Assembly: GCA_029212785.1 (NCBI GenBank)
Contig: JARGOG010000012.1
Location: 26,015 to 87,264 of the forward strand
Length of the DNA: 61,250 nt
Source: Thalassobaculaceae bacterium
GTDB lineage: Bacteria > Pseudomonadota > Alphaproteobacteria > Thalassobaculales > Thalassobaculaceae
Reading direction: 5' to 3'
Part shown: positions 8,035 to 17,480 of the stretch, piece after piece
How the letters are laid out: the number at the start of each line of letters is the position of its first letter
Position numbering within the stretch: the stretch's first letter is position 1
Notes under the pieces: generated by a model
What the model was told of the DNA's origin: nothing
Database searches by the model: none
Seen by the model: the letters and a program-made list of their open reading frames with translations, nothing else
Made by a program: the position numbers and the translations under genes

Positions 8035-9195
8035 ATGCTGATCCGGACGCTCATTGTTCTGTTGCTAGGGCTCGCCGCCGGAACCGCGTCGGCGGCCGAT
8101 CGGCCGACCCTGGATTGGCTGATCTATGACCCGGCGACGCTGAAAAGCTATTCCGTCGATACCGATGCGGGCGACACCGCCCGCCATGTCGCGGTGCCAA
8201 ACGAGGATGCCGTTGGCGCGAAACGGGTGATGATCCTGATCCCCAGCCGTTCGGTCGAGGCCTATACGCTGGCGGTCAATACCATCCTGCAGGTCTTTGC
8301 CCGCCGCCAGGTCTCCGCCCGGTTCGACATCTGGTACTACGACAAGGACGAAGCCGTGGCGCTGGAGGCGCTGCAATGGTCCTACGACCAGCCGGTGGAC
8401 CTGATCATGTCGGCCGGTTCGTCGGCGACCACCTTCCTGCGCGAACATCACAGCGGACATAAGATCCCGGCGGTGACCAGCGCGTCGAAGGATCCGGTCG
8501 CGTCCGGCCATCTGGACAGTCCGGCCGGCAGCGGCACCAACATCGCCTACACCTCGATCAACGTCGAGACCGGGACCCTGATCGCCTATCTGCGGCGCTT
8601 GATCCCGGACCTGTCGACCATCGGGTTGATCTATTCGGAGAACAACGAGAGCGCGATCCTCACCCAGGTGAACCCGCTTAAGGCGGCGGCCGGTGAGTTC
8701 GGTCTCAACATCGTCGACATCACGGTTCACGGTCGCGGCTCTGCCGAAGACGAGCTCGAAGTGGCGCTGCCGACGGCGATGGATCAGATCCACCGGCTCG
8801 ATCCGACTCAGCAGAAGAGCATCCTGCTGGTGACCGGATCGACCACGGTTTATGAGCGCATCGCCCAGATCAACGGCCATGCCGGGCGCATGCCGGTGAT
8901 CTCGATGCTGCCGGACATCGTGCGCGCCGGAGAGGAATCGGCGCTGCTGTCGATCGGTGTGAACCTGACCAGTGCGCTGACATTGGCGGCGGTATATGCG
9001 GTGGACGTCATAAGCGGCGCGGCCGAACCGGGCAATCTGCCGGTCGGCACGGTTTCGCCGCCGGACCTGGCGATAAATTTCATGATCGCCGACCGGATCG
9101 GCGTGAAGGTCCCATTCTCGTTCCTGGAGTCATCGACCTTCGTCTACGATATCGATGGACACCAGGTAGTGGCTTTCGGCCAGCGGGTTTTCTGA
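8035..9195 (+). CDS. Orphan COG2984-type ABC substrate-binding protein
   Basis: Protein of 386 aa with a cleavable signal peptide (LIVLLLGLAAGTASA, cut before ADRP). The mature chain has the two-lobe periplasmic-binding fold of the COG2984 (PF04392) family. Recognisable blocks are RVMILIPSRSVEAY, VDLIMSAGSSATTF, IPAVTSASKDPVASG, IGLIYSENNES and VISMLPDIVRAGEESALLSI. Proteins of this family usually feed an ABC importer, as TrpX does for tryptophan. Here no permease or ATPase gene is adjacent. Instead it is followed by a TPR gene and a sensor-MFS fusion on the same strand, suggesting that it presents its ligand to that membrane protein. That link is inference. Confidence 0.85.
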   Translation: MLIRTLIVLLLGLAAGTASAADRPTLDWLIYDPATLKSYSVDTDAGDTARHVAVPNEDAVGAKRVMILIPSRSVEAYTLAVNTILQVFARRQVSARFDIWYYDKDEAVALEALQWSYDQPVDLIMSAGSSATTFLREHHSGHKIPAVTSASKDPVASGHLDSPAGSGTNIAYTSINVETGTLIAYLRRLIPDLSTIGLIYSENNESAILTQVNPLKAAAGEFGLNIVDITVHGRGSAEDELEVALPTAMDQIHRLDPTQQKSILLVTGSTTVYERIAQINGHAGRMPVISMLPDIVRAGEESALLSIGVNLTSALTLAAVYAVDVISGAAEPGNLPVGTVSPPDLAINFMIADRIGVKVPFSFLESSTFVYDIDGHQVVAFGQRVF

Positions 9196-9331
9196 CGGAT
9201 AGACCCGGGTCCGCGAGGGCTTTGGGATGCGGGTGGCTTCCGTCGCATGGCGGGGCTTGGGAAGAGGTTGGTTCGCGAGAGGTCCAGGCAATGGTACCCT
9301 CGACGAGCCTGTCACGAGGAGGAACGGTGCG

Positions 9332-10453
9332 GTGCTGGACAACATTCTGACGATCCCGGCCCTGGCGGTCGGAGCGTTTTTTGCGGTGTCCTATTTCATC
9401 AGTCCGGACACTATCGTTATCCAGAATATCTCGGTTCCACCGTCAATGGAGGACCAGGGATATACCGGCGAGGTCGCGACGACCATGCTGTCGGACAGCG
9501 TTGCCCGGATCAGCGACGAAGCGGGAACGAACCGTGGCGCCTATGTCGCCGAGGAGACCGCCCAGGCGAAGTCCGTCGAAGCGCTGAGCGACTGGTTCGG
9601 TCTGGCCCAGCCGATCCGTGCGACCCAGGTGGCGCTCGGCTTTCTGCCTTATTCCTTCTCCGGCGAATTCGTCGAGGAGGGCGAAGACCTGATCCTCCGG
9701 GTCCGCGGCCAGTCCTCCGAGTACTGGCACTTCCTGTTGGAGAAGCGGGGTCCGAAGGAGAATATCGATGCCCTGTTCAACGCCGCGGCCATCGACCTTC
9801 TGAAGGAACTCGATCCATACCTGATCGCGGTCTACCACTTCCGCCATGAGATCCCTTCGCGCGAGTTCAAGAATACCAAGGACGCGATCGACCACGCCCT
9901 GGTTCATGCGCCCCGCAAGAACCTGCCTTGGGTTTATGCCCTGTGGGCGCACGTGCTGTTCTTCGAGGGCGATCTCGAAGGCTCGATCATGAAGAACCGC
10001 CAGGCGTTGGCGCTCGATCCGACCTTCCCCCGCCCGATGATGCGCTGGGGCGAGTCGCTGGCGAAGATGGGCCTGCACGACGAGGCGATCAGCCGCTTCA
10101 AGAAAACGCTTGAGATCGACCCGCACTATCCGGAGGCCCTGGGCTACTGGGCCAAATCGCTGATCGCTCAGGGAAAGATCAAGGAGGCGGGTCTTAAGTT
10201 CAAGGAAGCCTACGACATGGCGCCGGACTTCCCGCGGATCGTCCATGCCTACGGCATGTACCACGCCGAGTATGGCAACAAGGTCAAAGCGGCGGACATT
10301 CTGCGGCGTGCCGTCGAACTCGACGACGGGCATAATGACAAGTTCGTGCGAGATCTGCGCAAGGTCCAGCGCATGATCGATCCCCGCCTGAACGATGTTA
10401 AGAGTGACAAGGAAGACGCCGCGCCCGCCGGCACGTCGACATCGGACGGGTGA
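9332..10453 (+). CDS. Membrane-anchored TPR protein
   Basis: Protein of 373 aa starting at GTG 9332, chosen because AGGAGG lies 9 bp upstream; the longer reading from 9227 has no such site. Residues about 5-25 (LTIPALAVGAFFAVSYFI) form one transmembrane anchor. Next comes a domain with IVIQNISVPPSMEDQGYTGE and ATTMLSDSVARI, whose pattern recalls the TolB/FlgO-like N-terminus found before TPR arrays. From about 205 there are four or five TPR units, for example YPEALGYWAKSLIAQGKIKE. The tail is charged. The repeats are probably periplasmic scaffolds. It lies between the binding protein and the sensor-MFS fusion and is probably co-transcribed with them. Confidence 0.8.
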   Translation: MLDNILTIPALAVGAFFAVSYFISPDTIVIQNISVPPSMEDQGYTGEVATTMLSDSVARISDEAGTNRGAYVAEETAQAKSVEALSDWFGLAQPIRATQVALGFLPYSFSGEFVEEGEDLILRVRGQSSEYWHFLLEKRGPKENIDALFNAAAIDLLKELDPYLIAVYHFRHEIPSREFKNTKDAIDHALVHAPRKNLPWVYALWAHVLFFEGDLEGSIMKNRQALALDPTFPRPMMRWGESLAKMGLHDEAISRFKKTLEIDPHYPEALGYWAKSLIAQGKIKEAGLKFKEAYDMAPDFPRIVHAYGMYHAEYGNKVKAADILRRAVELDDGHNDKFVRDLRKVQRMIDPRLNDVKSDKEDAAPAGTSTSDG

Positions 10454-10519
10454 ACGGACGCCGATGTCTCGTCCTATGACGGGGCGTCGCAGGGGAGACG
10501 CCGACAGGCGGAGACTGGA

Positions 10520-12943
10520 ATGAACCGACTGTACGCCATCCTGCCCGGCATCACGCTGGTGGGCCTGAGCCTGTTGATGTTTGCCTATGTCGGCTACGGC
10601 GAGGCGACGCGTGTCTACACCGACATGCGCATCCAGCGGGTGGTCCAGCTCGGTGCGACCCTGCAGCATACCTTGCATCAGTTCGCCCAGAGCGGTCTGC
10701 CGCTCGACCAGTTCTCCGGTTTCGACCGCCGCGCCGAGCAACTCGGCACGGTCGACGCGTCGATCCATACCGTTGCCCTCACCGGGGCGCGAGGCGAGAT
10801 TATCGCCTGTTTGGCCGCTCACATCCATGACGACGCCGACGATTGCGAGGCGGAGTTCGATGCCGGTGCGAACGCCTACCACAGCCATCACCGGATCAAG
10901 GACGGGGATATCGCCGATACGGAGACCGGACAGATCATCCGCCTGCCGGTGGAAGACAAGTTCGGTGTCGTCGGCTCCGTGTTGCTGCATGTGGATGCGG
11001 CGACCATGCGACGGAATGTGGACGAGGCCTTTCTCACCGTCTTCCTGGCGGCCGGCGGGCTGTTCCTGGTCTTCGCCGTGCTGCAGGGGGCGATGGCCCG
11101 CCGCGGCGCGGAGATCGCGCGGCGCTGGCTGACGCCGACGTTCATCGCGGCGATGGTCGTGATGGTGGTGGTCCTGGTCGGCGTGATGTTCGAGCTCTAT
11201 CGCAAGGGCACGGAGGGCCAGGCTGAAGGACTGGCGCGGTCGATGGCGGCGCGGTTGTCGGCCGTGACCGAGATCGGCATCCCGATCGAGGCGCTCAGCG
11301 GAATCGAGGACGCGCTGTCCGACTACCGGCAGATCAATCCGCAGATCGCGGCGATCACTCTGACCCGCGGCACCGAGACCCTGTACCGGCTGGCGGATGC
11401 CGGATACGTCGATACCCGCACCGGCGATGGCACGCTTGCCTTCTCCCAACCGGTCGACGCCGACAGCCAGCTCACCTTGACGGCGGAATTGCCGCTTTCC
11501 GTGGTGGTGGAGGCGATGGGCGCCGGTGGGCGGAACTTCGTCGCGCTGTTCTTCGGCTGCATGCTGTTCTCGATGATCTTCTTTCGTGCCGTTCGCGCAC
11601 GGCCACAGGGAGCGACAACCACGCGGGCGACCGGCGAGGCCGGGCTCGCCGTTCTGCAGCCGGCGTATTTCCTGGGCATCCTGGCGGATTCCCTCGTGCT
11701 CTCGATTCTACCGGAGCTCAGCCAGAGTCAGGCTTCCAGCGAGGGGCTGTCCGGCAGTCTGGTCTCGTTGCCGTTCAGCCTGTTCTTCGTCGGCCTGACC
11801 GGCGCCCTGATCCCGGCCTCTTTCATGACCGAGCGTTTCGATCTGCGCTCCATGTTCATGGGGGGGGCGGCCGCGGTGGCAGCGGGCCTGTTCCTGGTCG
11901 GATTCGTGGACTCGTTCTGGGCGCTCTGCGCCGGCCGGGCGCTCGGTGGGATCGGTCAGGGCATCCTGCTGATCACCGTGCAGGCCTATGCCTTCGAGAT
12001 CGTCTCCCAGGAGGAGCGGGTACGGGCCGCGGCGACCCAGGTGCTCGGTTATAACGGCGGCCTGATCGTCGGGACCGGGATCGGCGGGCTGATCGCGGTG
12101 TTCATGGACGATTCCTCCTTCGTTGTGCTGGCTGGGCTGGTGGCGGTCTTGGCGGTGATCTACACGCGCTTCGCGCTGCCCTCCCTGGTCAAGGATCAGG
12201 ACCCGCAGCCGGTACGCCTGTTCGGCGACCTGCGACGCGTGCTGGTATTCCCGGATTTCCTGGCATTGCTGACGATGATCGGGATGACCTCGAAATTCGC
12301 GCTGGCGGGCGTGGCGATCTTCGCCATGCCACTGGTGCTGCACCGTTCGGGCTATGGCGACGACGAGGTCGGTCAGGCGCTGATGGTTTTTGCCATCGTC
12401 ACCTACCTGGTGACCGCGATCGCTCCGCGGCTGGTCAATGCGCTGGGCTCGACCGACAGGGCCCTTGTGGTCGGCATGATCGCCCTGGCGCTGGGCATGG
12501 CTGGGCTGGGCCTGATCACCTCCGGCGGTCACGCGGCCGGCGCCGACGGGGCCACCGTCGCGCTGATACCGGGTTGGTTGACCGGGCTGGCGGGTGAGGT
12601 CAAGACGGGCTTGGCGGAAGTCTCGCTGCCGGCGGCGACCGGGGCGGCCATCGCGGTGTCGGTGGCATTGCTGGGCGTCGGCCAGGGCCTGATCGCCGCG
12701 CCCATCATCGCCCGGGTGGCGACCGGCGGGGCGGCCGGCGCGGTCGGCCGTGACCGTACCATCGCCGTTTACCGGATCCTCGAGCGCATCGGCCATATCT
12801 CCGGGCCGGCCCTGGTCGGCCTGCTGCTGGTCGCCTCTTCCGACAACCCGGCGGCGCTGGCCGCCCTGGGCATGGGATACGCGGTCCTGGCGGTGCTCTA
12901 CGGGCTGGCGTCCTTCGCCATGCACCAGCGCGCGCCGGCTTGA
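10520..12943 (+). CDS. MFS transporter fused to two extracytoplasmic sensor-like domains
   Basis: Protein of 807 aa. Segment 1-190 is helix, about 140-residue periplasmic loop, helix. The loop contains TVALTGARGEIIACL and HSHHRIKDGDI, like a Cache or PAS-type sensor. Segment 205-355 repeats the plan with a loop of about 110 residues (INPQIAAITLTRGTETLYRL). From about 372 to the end is a 12-helix major facilitator carrier: AYFLGILADSLVLSILPEL, then ERFDLRSMFMGG, then ALCAGRALGGIGQGILLI. A normal MFS carrier is about 400 aa, so the N-terminal half is an addition. I infer ligand-regulated transport or a carrier turned sensor. The start has GGCGGAG upstream. The gene is probably co-transcribed with the two before it and converges on the homocitrate synthase gene. 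Confidence 0.85.
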   Translation: MNRLYAILPGITLVGLSLLMFAYVGYGEATRVYTDMRIQRVVQLGATLQHTLHQFAQSGLPLDQFSGFDRRAEQLGTVDASIHTVALTGARGEIIACLAAHIHDDADDCEAEFDAGANAYHSHHRIKDGDIADTETGQIIRLPVEDKFGVVGSVLLHVDAATMRRNVDEAFLTVFLAAGGLFLVFAVLQGAMARRGAEIARRWLTPTFIAAMVVMVVVLVGVMFELYRKGTEGQAEGLARSMAARLSAVTEIGIPIEALSGIEDALSDYRQINPQIAAITLTRGTETLYRLADAGYVDTRTGDGTLAFSQPVDADSQLTLTAELPLSVVVEAMGAGGRNFVALFFGCMLFSMIFFRAVRARPQGATTTRATGEAGLAVLQPAYFLGILADSLVLSILPELSQSQASSEGLSGSLVSLPFSLFFVGLTGALIPASFMTERFDLRSMFMGGAAAVAAGLFLVGFVDSFWALCAGRALGGIGQGILLITVQAYAFEIVSQEERVRAAATQVLGYNGGLIVGTGIGGLIAVFMDDSSFVVLAGLVAVLAVIYTRFALPSLVKDQDPQPVRLFGDLRRVLVFPDFLALLTMIGMTSKFALAGVAIFAMPLVLHRSGYGDDEVGQALMVFAIVTYLVTAIAPRLVNALGSTDRALVVGMIALALGMAGLGLITSGGHAAGADGATVALIPGWLTGLAGEVKTGLAEVSLPAATGAAIAVSVALLGVGQGLIAAPIIARVATGGAAGAVGRDRTIAVYRILERIGHISGPALVGLLLVASSDNPAALAALGMGYAVLAVLYGLASFAMHQRAPA

Positions 12944-12978
12944 TTTCTGCCCGCCTGACGCCGTTCCGGCCGATTCCG

Positions 12979-14139
12979 TCAGTCGCCGGCGGCGGAGTCC
13001 ATCGCGCCTGCGGCCGCGGCGATGATCGCATCCACGGTCTCGATTGATAGATCGCCGCCGTCGCCTGCCGCCTTCACCTGCCGGGTGACGTCTTTGAGTA
13101 TGGCCAGCGGCAGGCTGTAGCCGAGCGCTTCCGAGCGCACGCGAATCGCGTTCCAGCCGGTCAGCCGGTGACCGATGGCGATTTGCCGCTCGAGGCCGAA
13201 ATCCGCCGGGTTCAGGGCTTCGTAGGCGCGCGGGTCGTTGTAGACGGCTTTGGTGTGCAGTCCGGCCTTGTGGCTGAAGGCGGTATCGCCGACCAGCACG
13301 TCGTTGAACGGCACCTCTACCCCGGCCAGGGCGGCGACCCGCTCGCACAGCGCGGGCAGGGACGGCAGGTTGAAACGCTGTTTCGTGGCACCGGGATCGG
13401 CGGCGTAGAGCACCGAGATCAGGCCCTCGAGCGACGTGATGCCGTTGCGCTCTCCGATGCCGAGCACGGTGGTGTTGATGTAGCCGGCGCCGGCAATGGC
13501 GGCGGCATGGGCGTTGGCGATGGCGCAGCCGATATCGTTGTGACCATGGAACTCGATCGGCGTGCCGGTCAGCCGCGATACCAGCCCGACCACCTCGCCG
13601 ACCCGGTCCGGCGTTGCAGCACCGGTGGTGTCGGCGATGCCGAGCCGGTCGAACAGCTTCAGCTCCGACAGCGGCAGATAGACGTTCAGCAGATCGTTCA
13701 GCGGGCAGCGGAACGCATCCTCGCTGGAGAACCGGAGTGTGATGTCGGGTGCCCGCTTGCGCACATACTCGCCGATCTCGGCAGCGGTGCGGACCACGTC
13801 GGGGATCGCCTGACCGTGGCTGGCGCGGCGCAGGATCGGCGAGATTGCCATCACCATGTTCAGCGCCCCGACCCCGCTGTCGAGGGCGATATCGACATCG
13901 TCACGATGGCAGCGGATATGCGCGGCAACGGTGACCGGAAGGTTGGCCGAGGCGATCCGCGCGGCGTCGTTGCGCGAGCGCGGGCTGGCCGCCGGCGACG
14001 TGACCTCCAGGAAGGTCACGCCGAATTCGCTCAGCGCGTGGGCCAGTTCCAGCTTGGCGTCGGAGGAGAAATCCGCGCGCACGAACTGTTCACCCTCGCG
14101 CAGCGTGGTGTCGATGATTGTGATGTCGTGAAGTGGCAC
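12979..14139 (-). CDS. Homocitrate synthase, Lys20 type
   Basis: Protein of 386 aa with a GTG start at 14139 preceded by a G-rich site. It is a DRE-TIM barrel enzyme: DTTLREGEQF at the N-terminus, HIRCHRDD, and the metal-binding HGHNDIGCA. Several blocks match yeast Lys20/Lys21 rather than LeuA or NifV, notably LTSP-like EVTSPAASPRSR, HKAGLHTKA and RLTGWNAI. It should condense 2-oxoglutarate with acetyl-CoA to homocitrate, the first step of the aminoadipate route or the source of nitrogenase homocitrate. Neither nif genes nor other lysine genes are seen here, so its role is open. It is convergent with the sensor-MFS gene and lies just downstream of a histidine kinase. Confidence 0.85.
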   Translation of the reverse strand: MPLHDITIIDTTLREGEQFVRADFSSDAKLELAHALSEFGVTFLEVTSPAASPRSRNDAARIASANLPVTVAAHIRCHRDDVDIALDSGVGALNMVMAISPILRRASHGQAIPDVVRTAAEIGEYVRKRAPDITLRFSSEDAFRCPLNDLLNVYLPLSELKLFDRLGIADTTGAATPDRVGEVVGLVSRLTGTPIEFHGHNDIGCAIANAHAAAIAGAGYINTTVLGIGERNGITSLEGLISVLYAADPGATKQRFNLPSLPALCERVAALAGVEVPFNDVLVGDTAFSHKAGLHTKAVYNDPRAYEALNPADFGLERQIAIGHRLTGWNAIRVRSEALGYSLPLAILKDVTRQVKAAGDGGDLSIETVDAIIAAAAGAMDSAAGD

Positions 14140-14242
14140 CGTACCCCCAGGAGCCGGTCGAGTAGGAGATGGCGCAAGTTTACGTCAATCCGGCGCCGAT
14201 GTCGCGCCTGCCGGTTACGGGCGGTGGTCGATGCCTGTGGCG

Positions 14243-15925
14243 TCAGGCGGTCCCGCGTTCGGTTCGCTCCGGCGGGAAGACGAGCTCGACCTTGGTGCCA
14301 TGGCCGATCTGGCTGGTGATCCCGACCTGGGCATGATGCAGCGTCGCGAAGTTCTTCACGATCGCAAGGCCCAGGCCCATGCCGGAATCCGGGTTTGCCA
14401 CCAGCGCCTCCTCGCTCGCCTGCTCGAAGGCCTCGGTCAGCCGGTCCGCCTCGTCCGGGTCGAAGCCGGCACCGGTATCCCGAACGATGATGACGGTTTC
14501 GCCCAGGTCGTTGACCGTGCTGTCGATCACGATCTTGCCGTCGGCGGGCGTGAACTTGATCGCGTTCTCGACCAGATTGGCGATCATCCGACGCAGCAGG
14601 ACCGGATCGGCGATCAGCTTGGGCGATCGGGCGGGCACCTGATTCAACAGTTCGGCCGGCAGGCTCGCGTGAGCGTTCCGTGCTTCAACGCAGATACTCT
14701 CGACAATGTCCCGCAGTTCGCAGGGCGCGTCCTCGCGCTTGACCACCCCGGCCTCGACCTGGGCGATATCGAGGATGGCGTTGATCGTCGTCAGGAGAAC
14801 CCCGCCGCTGCTGTGGATATGCTCCAGATACTCGCGGTATTGCGGCTTGCCGATGGGGCCGTAGATCTCCGACTTCATGGCCCCGGAGAAGCCGATGATG
14901 GCATTCAACGGTGTGCGCAGATCGTGACTCATGGTCGCGAGAAAGCGCGTTTTTGCCATGTTGGCCTCCATCGCCTGCTCCATGAGGCTGACGGATTTAT
15001 CGTTGAGTTCATCCTGGAGCTGGTCGTAGCCGTCGATCCGTTTCGCCACGCCCAGCGTGACGGCGCACAGGAAGATGGTGCTCAGGATCGCCATCAGAGC
15101 CGTGGCCAAGGCCAGTTCGTCCGAGAGGCTGGTCACGATGAGCCCGACCGCGAGCGGCAGGACGACGATCGGCAGCAGCAACTGGCGGACAATGAAGCTG
15201 CTCGTCCTGTCGGACAGGAATGCTGCTCCGATCCCGCGTGACGGCTCCAGCAGCACCGTCGCCACGAACAGGGCTACAAAGCAGAGAGCGGTCGGCACCG
15301 ACATCGTCGACAGGAACGGAACGGCCAGGATCGCCCGCACGTCGAAGACATAGACATAAATGGCGAGCGTCGCGATCACGATGCCGGTGACGACTAGGGT
15401 GGACCGCAGGCGCAGCGCTGCCGGGGATGCCGTGTGCGTCAGCATCAGGGCGATGCCGGCCAGGATTCCGGACGTTGCCGTCGCTTCCGACATCCGGCCC
15501 GGCGGCGCATAGAGCGACCGGCGGTCCTCCGCCAATAACTGGTCGATCCCGAGATCGATCCCGGCCAGGGTCTCGAACAGCGTGAGGATGCAGATCAGGA
15601 TCGCCAAACCGCTCAGGACGGCGGCGGCCTGCCGGATGAAGGGGCGTATGGATCTGTTGACGGGCCCATCCGTTCCGGAGGACTGGAGAAAGGCGGCGGC
15701 GGCGCTGCAGATGAGGACGAAGGCCGTATTGGCCTTCATCGTCGGCGCCCCGGGGATCAGGCTGATCAGGGTTGCCTTATCGCCCCACCAACCGCTGATC
15801 AGGATGAGGGCGGCCAGACAGGCGACGGCGAGACACAGAATTTGCGCGGATTTTGCCGCAACGGCCTGCTTCGCCGGGCTTATCTGGCTGCGTGGTTCTC
15901 TCGCGATGGTGGCTGCGTTTTGCAT
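14243..15925 (-). CDS. Membrane-bound sensor histidine kinase
   Basis: Protein of 560 aa. The first 295 residues carry about eight hydrophobic helices with short loops, so sensing is probably within the membrane rather than by a large periplasmic domain. A short coiled-coil linker precedes the HisKA H-box FLATMSHDLRTPLN with the phospho-acceptor His334. The ATPase domain has the N-box LVENAIKF, G1 DTGAGFD and G2 GMGLGLAI. AAGGT stands upstream of the ATG at 15925. There is no response regulator next to it, so the partner must lie elsewhere. The homocitrate synthase gene follows 103 bp downstream on the same strand. The stimulus is unknown. Confidence 0.88.
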   Translation of the reverse strand: MQNAATIAREPRSQISPAKQAVAAKSAQILCLAVACLAALILISGWWGDKATLISLIPGAPTMKANTAFVLICSAAAAFLQSSGTDGPVNRSIRPFIRQAAAVLSGLAILICILTLFETLAGIDLGIDQLLAEDRRSLYAPPGRMSEATATSGILAGIALMLTHTASPAALRLRSTLVVTGIVIATLAIYVYVFDVRAILAVPFLSTMSVPTALCFVALFVATVLLEPSRGIGAAFLSDRTSSFIVRQLLLPIVVLPLAVGLIVTSLSDELALATALMAILSTIFLCAVTLGVAKRIDGYDQLQDELNDKSVSLMEQAMEANMAKTRFLATMSHDLRTPLNAIIGFSGAMKSEIYGPIGKPQYREYLEHIHSSGGVLLTTINAILDIAQVEAGVVKREDAPCELRDIVESICVEARNAHASLPAELLNQVPARSPKLIADPVLLRRMIANLVENAIKFTPADGKIVIDSTVNDLGETVIIVRDTGAGFDPDEADRLTEAFEQASEEALVANPDSGMGLGLAIVKNFATLHHAQVGITSQIGHGTKVELVFPPERTERGTA

Positions 15926-16217
15926 GCCATTACCTTTTTGGTCGTATGACCTCGATCCTCCCAGAAAATATCGGGATAGTTCAACAAAGATTCAAAAGCC
16001 TAGATTTTGCGAAAATAAATCCACGCTCCTCCAACATGTTGAGTGGGCCGTGGACCTCGCGCGTGCACAAACCTTGCGGATGGCCCGACCGATGGGGGGA
16101 GGTTCGATGACGACATCCCGGCACCCACGGGCTTGCCGGAATCACCGGAAACCGGACCCCCGGGTTCTCCCGGACCAAGCGGCGGAAGCCCCGCATCATC
16201 TGAATTTTGAATTTGGA
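15926..16217. other. Intergenic region between kinase start and tRNA-Lys
   Basis: A stretch of 292 bp with no convincing gene. The half next to the kinase (15950-16020) is clearly AT-richer than its surroundings and probably carries the kinase promoter. The other half is GC-rich. A 50-codon plus-strand frame from ATG 16107 with a GGGGGGAGG site runs antisense into the tRNA gene and was rejected. Confidence 0.5.
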
Positions 16218-16293
<76 letters not shown>

Positions 16294-16670
16294 ATCCGTG
16301 CGGTGCCGCCAAGAACGCTGCGGATCCGCTGAAGAGGCGGCCTTATAGCGGGTGGATTTCGGTTTGTCGAGACCTTGCTGGCGGTTGTCACACCGCCGAT
16401 GTCATGGTGCCGCAGCAACATGTCCCGCGGATCGGCATGGTGGCCGCCGTTGCCGTCGCCGTCGCCAGCGGTCATTGAGTGATGACCCATTGAACAGTCC
16501 GGCCGGTCCGTAGCAAAACAGCCCCATGATAGTGTCCCGTGCCGCGGGGAATGCCGCCCGCGGCGGCGCTGCCGGACACCTATCCGACAGAGTGGTCGCT
16601 CCAACTAGGCGGCCGAACTTCGGCCACAGACCCAAGTGGGTGGCCGCCGATAACGGGAGGAGAAGACCGC
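16294..16670. other. 377-bp intergenic region, no supported gene
   Basis: This stretch separates tRNA-Lys from the enoyl-CoA hydratase gene. A minus-strand frame of about 100 codons is His/Gly/Arg-rich, starts without a ribosome-binding site and runs up to the tRNA; I do not accept it. The far right end (16655-16663, GGGAGGAGA) is the ribosome-binding site of the hydratase. The promoter of the hydratase is presumably here but I could not place it. Confidence 0.5.
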
Positions 16671-17474
16671 ATGAGCGTCGACACATTGTCGCCCGAGACC
16701 CTGACCCTGGAGATGGTCGATGAGCAGGTGCTGCTCGTCACCCTCGACCGACCGGAGGTGCGCAACGCGCTGAACACCCAGATGGGTTTCGATCTGCGGG
16801 ATCTCTGGGCCGAACTGTACCGCGACGCCGGCGCGGTGCGTTGTGTCGTGCTGACCGGGAGTGGCGACAAGGCGTTCTGCGCCGGTGGCGACCTGAAGGA
16901 ACGCAACGGCATGACCGATGCCGAGTGGCGCTGTCAGCACGCCCTGTTCGAGCAGATGGTCAAGGCGCAGCTCGACTGCCCGGTGCCGATCATCGCCGCG
17001 GTCAACGGCGCCGCCTTCGCTGGCGGGTTGGAGATCGTGCTCGGCTGCGATTTCGCCTATGCCGCCCCCGGTGCCCGCTTCGCGCTCACCGAAGTGACTC
17101 TCGGCATCATCCCGGGCGCCGCCGGCACCCAGAACCTGCCCCGCGCCGTCGGCGTGCGACGGGCCAAGGAGATCATCCTGACCGGCGCGCCGTTCTCCGC
17201 CGAGGAGGCGGCCGCCTGGGGCGCGGTCAACCGGATCTGCCCGGACGGCACGCTGATGGAAGCGGCGATGGAGACCGCACGGAAGATTGCCGGCAACGCG
17301 CCGATCTCCGTGCGACAGGCCAAGAAGTCGATCAACGCATCGGAGATGATGGACCTGAAGAACGGCTATGATTTCGAGATCGAGGCCTATAACCGCACGG
17401 TCCCGACCGAGGATCGGCTGGAGGGCGTGCGGGCGTTCAACGAGAAGCGCAAGCCGGTCTACAAGGGGCGCTGA
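16671..17474 (+). CDS. Enoyl-CoA hydratase/isomerase family protein
   Basis: Protein of 267 aa from ATG 16671, fixed by GGGAGGAGA about 8 bp upstream. It is a crotonase-fold protein of normal length. The oxyanion-hole segments are FCAGGDLKE and AAVNGAAFAGGLE. The two catalytic glutamates of true hydratases are present, in FAGGLEIV and ALTEVTLGIIPGAAGTQ. Proteins close to this pattern include methylglutaconyl-CoA hydratases of leucine breakdown and short-chain enoyl-CoA hydratases; I cannot choose between them. It is followed 6 bp later by the O-antigen ligase-like gene, with no functional link obvious. Confidence 0.88.
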   Translation: MSVDTLSPETLTLEMVDEQVLLVTLDRPEVRNALNTQMGFDLRDLWAELYRDAGAVRCVVLTGSGDKAFCAGGDLKERNGMTDAEWRCQHALFEQMVKAQLDCPVPIIAAVNGAAFAGGLEIVLGCDFAYAAPGARFALTEVTLGIIPGAAGTQNLPRAVGVRRAKEIILTGAPFSAEEAAAWGAVNRICPDGTLMEAAMETARKIAGNAPISVRQAKKSINASEMMDLKNGYDFEIEAYNRTVPTEDRLEGVRAFNEKRKPVYKGR

Positions 17475-17480
17475 GCGGCC

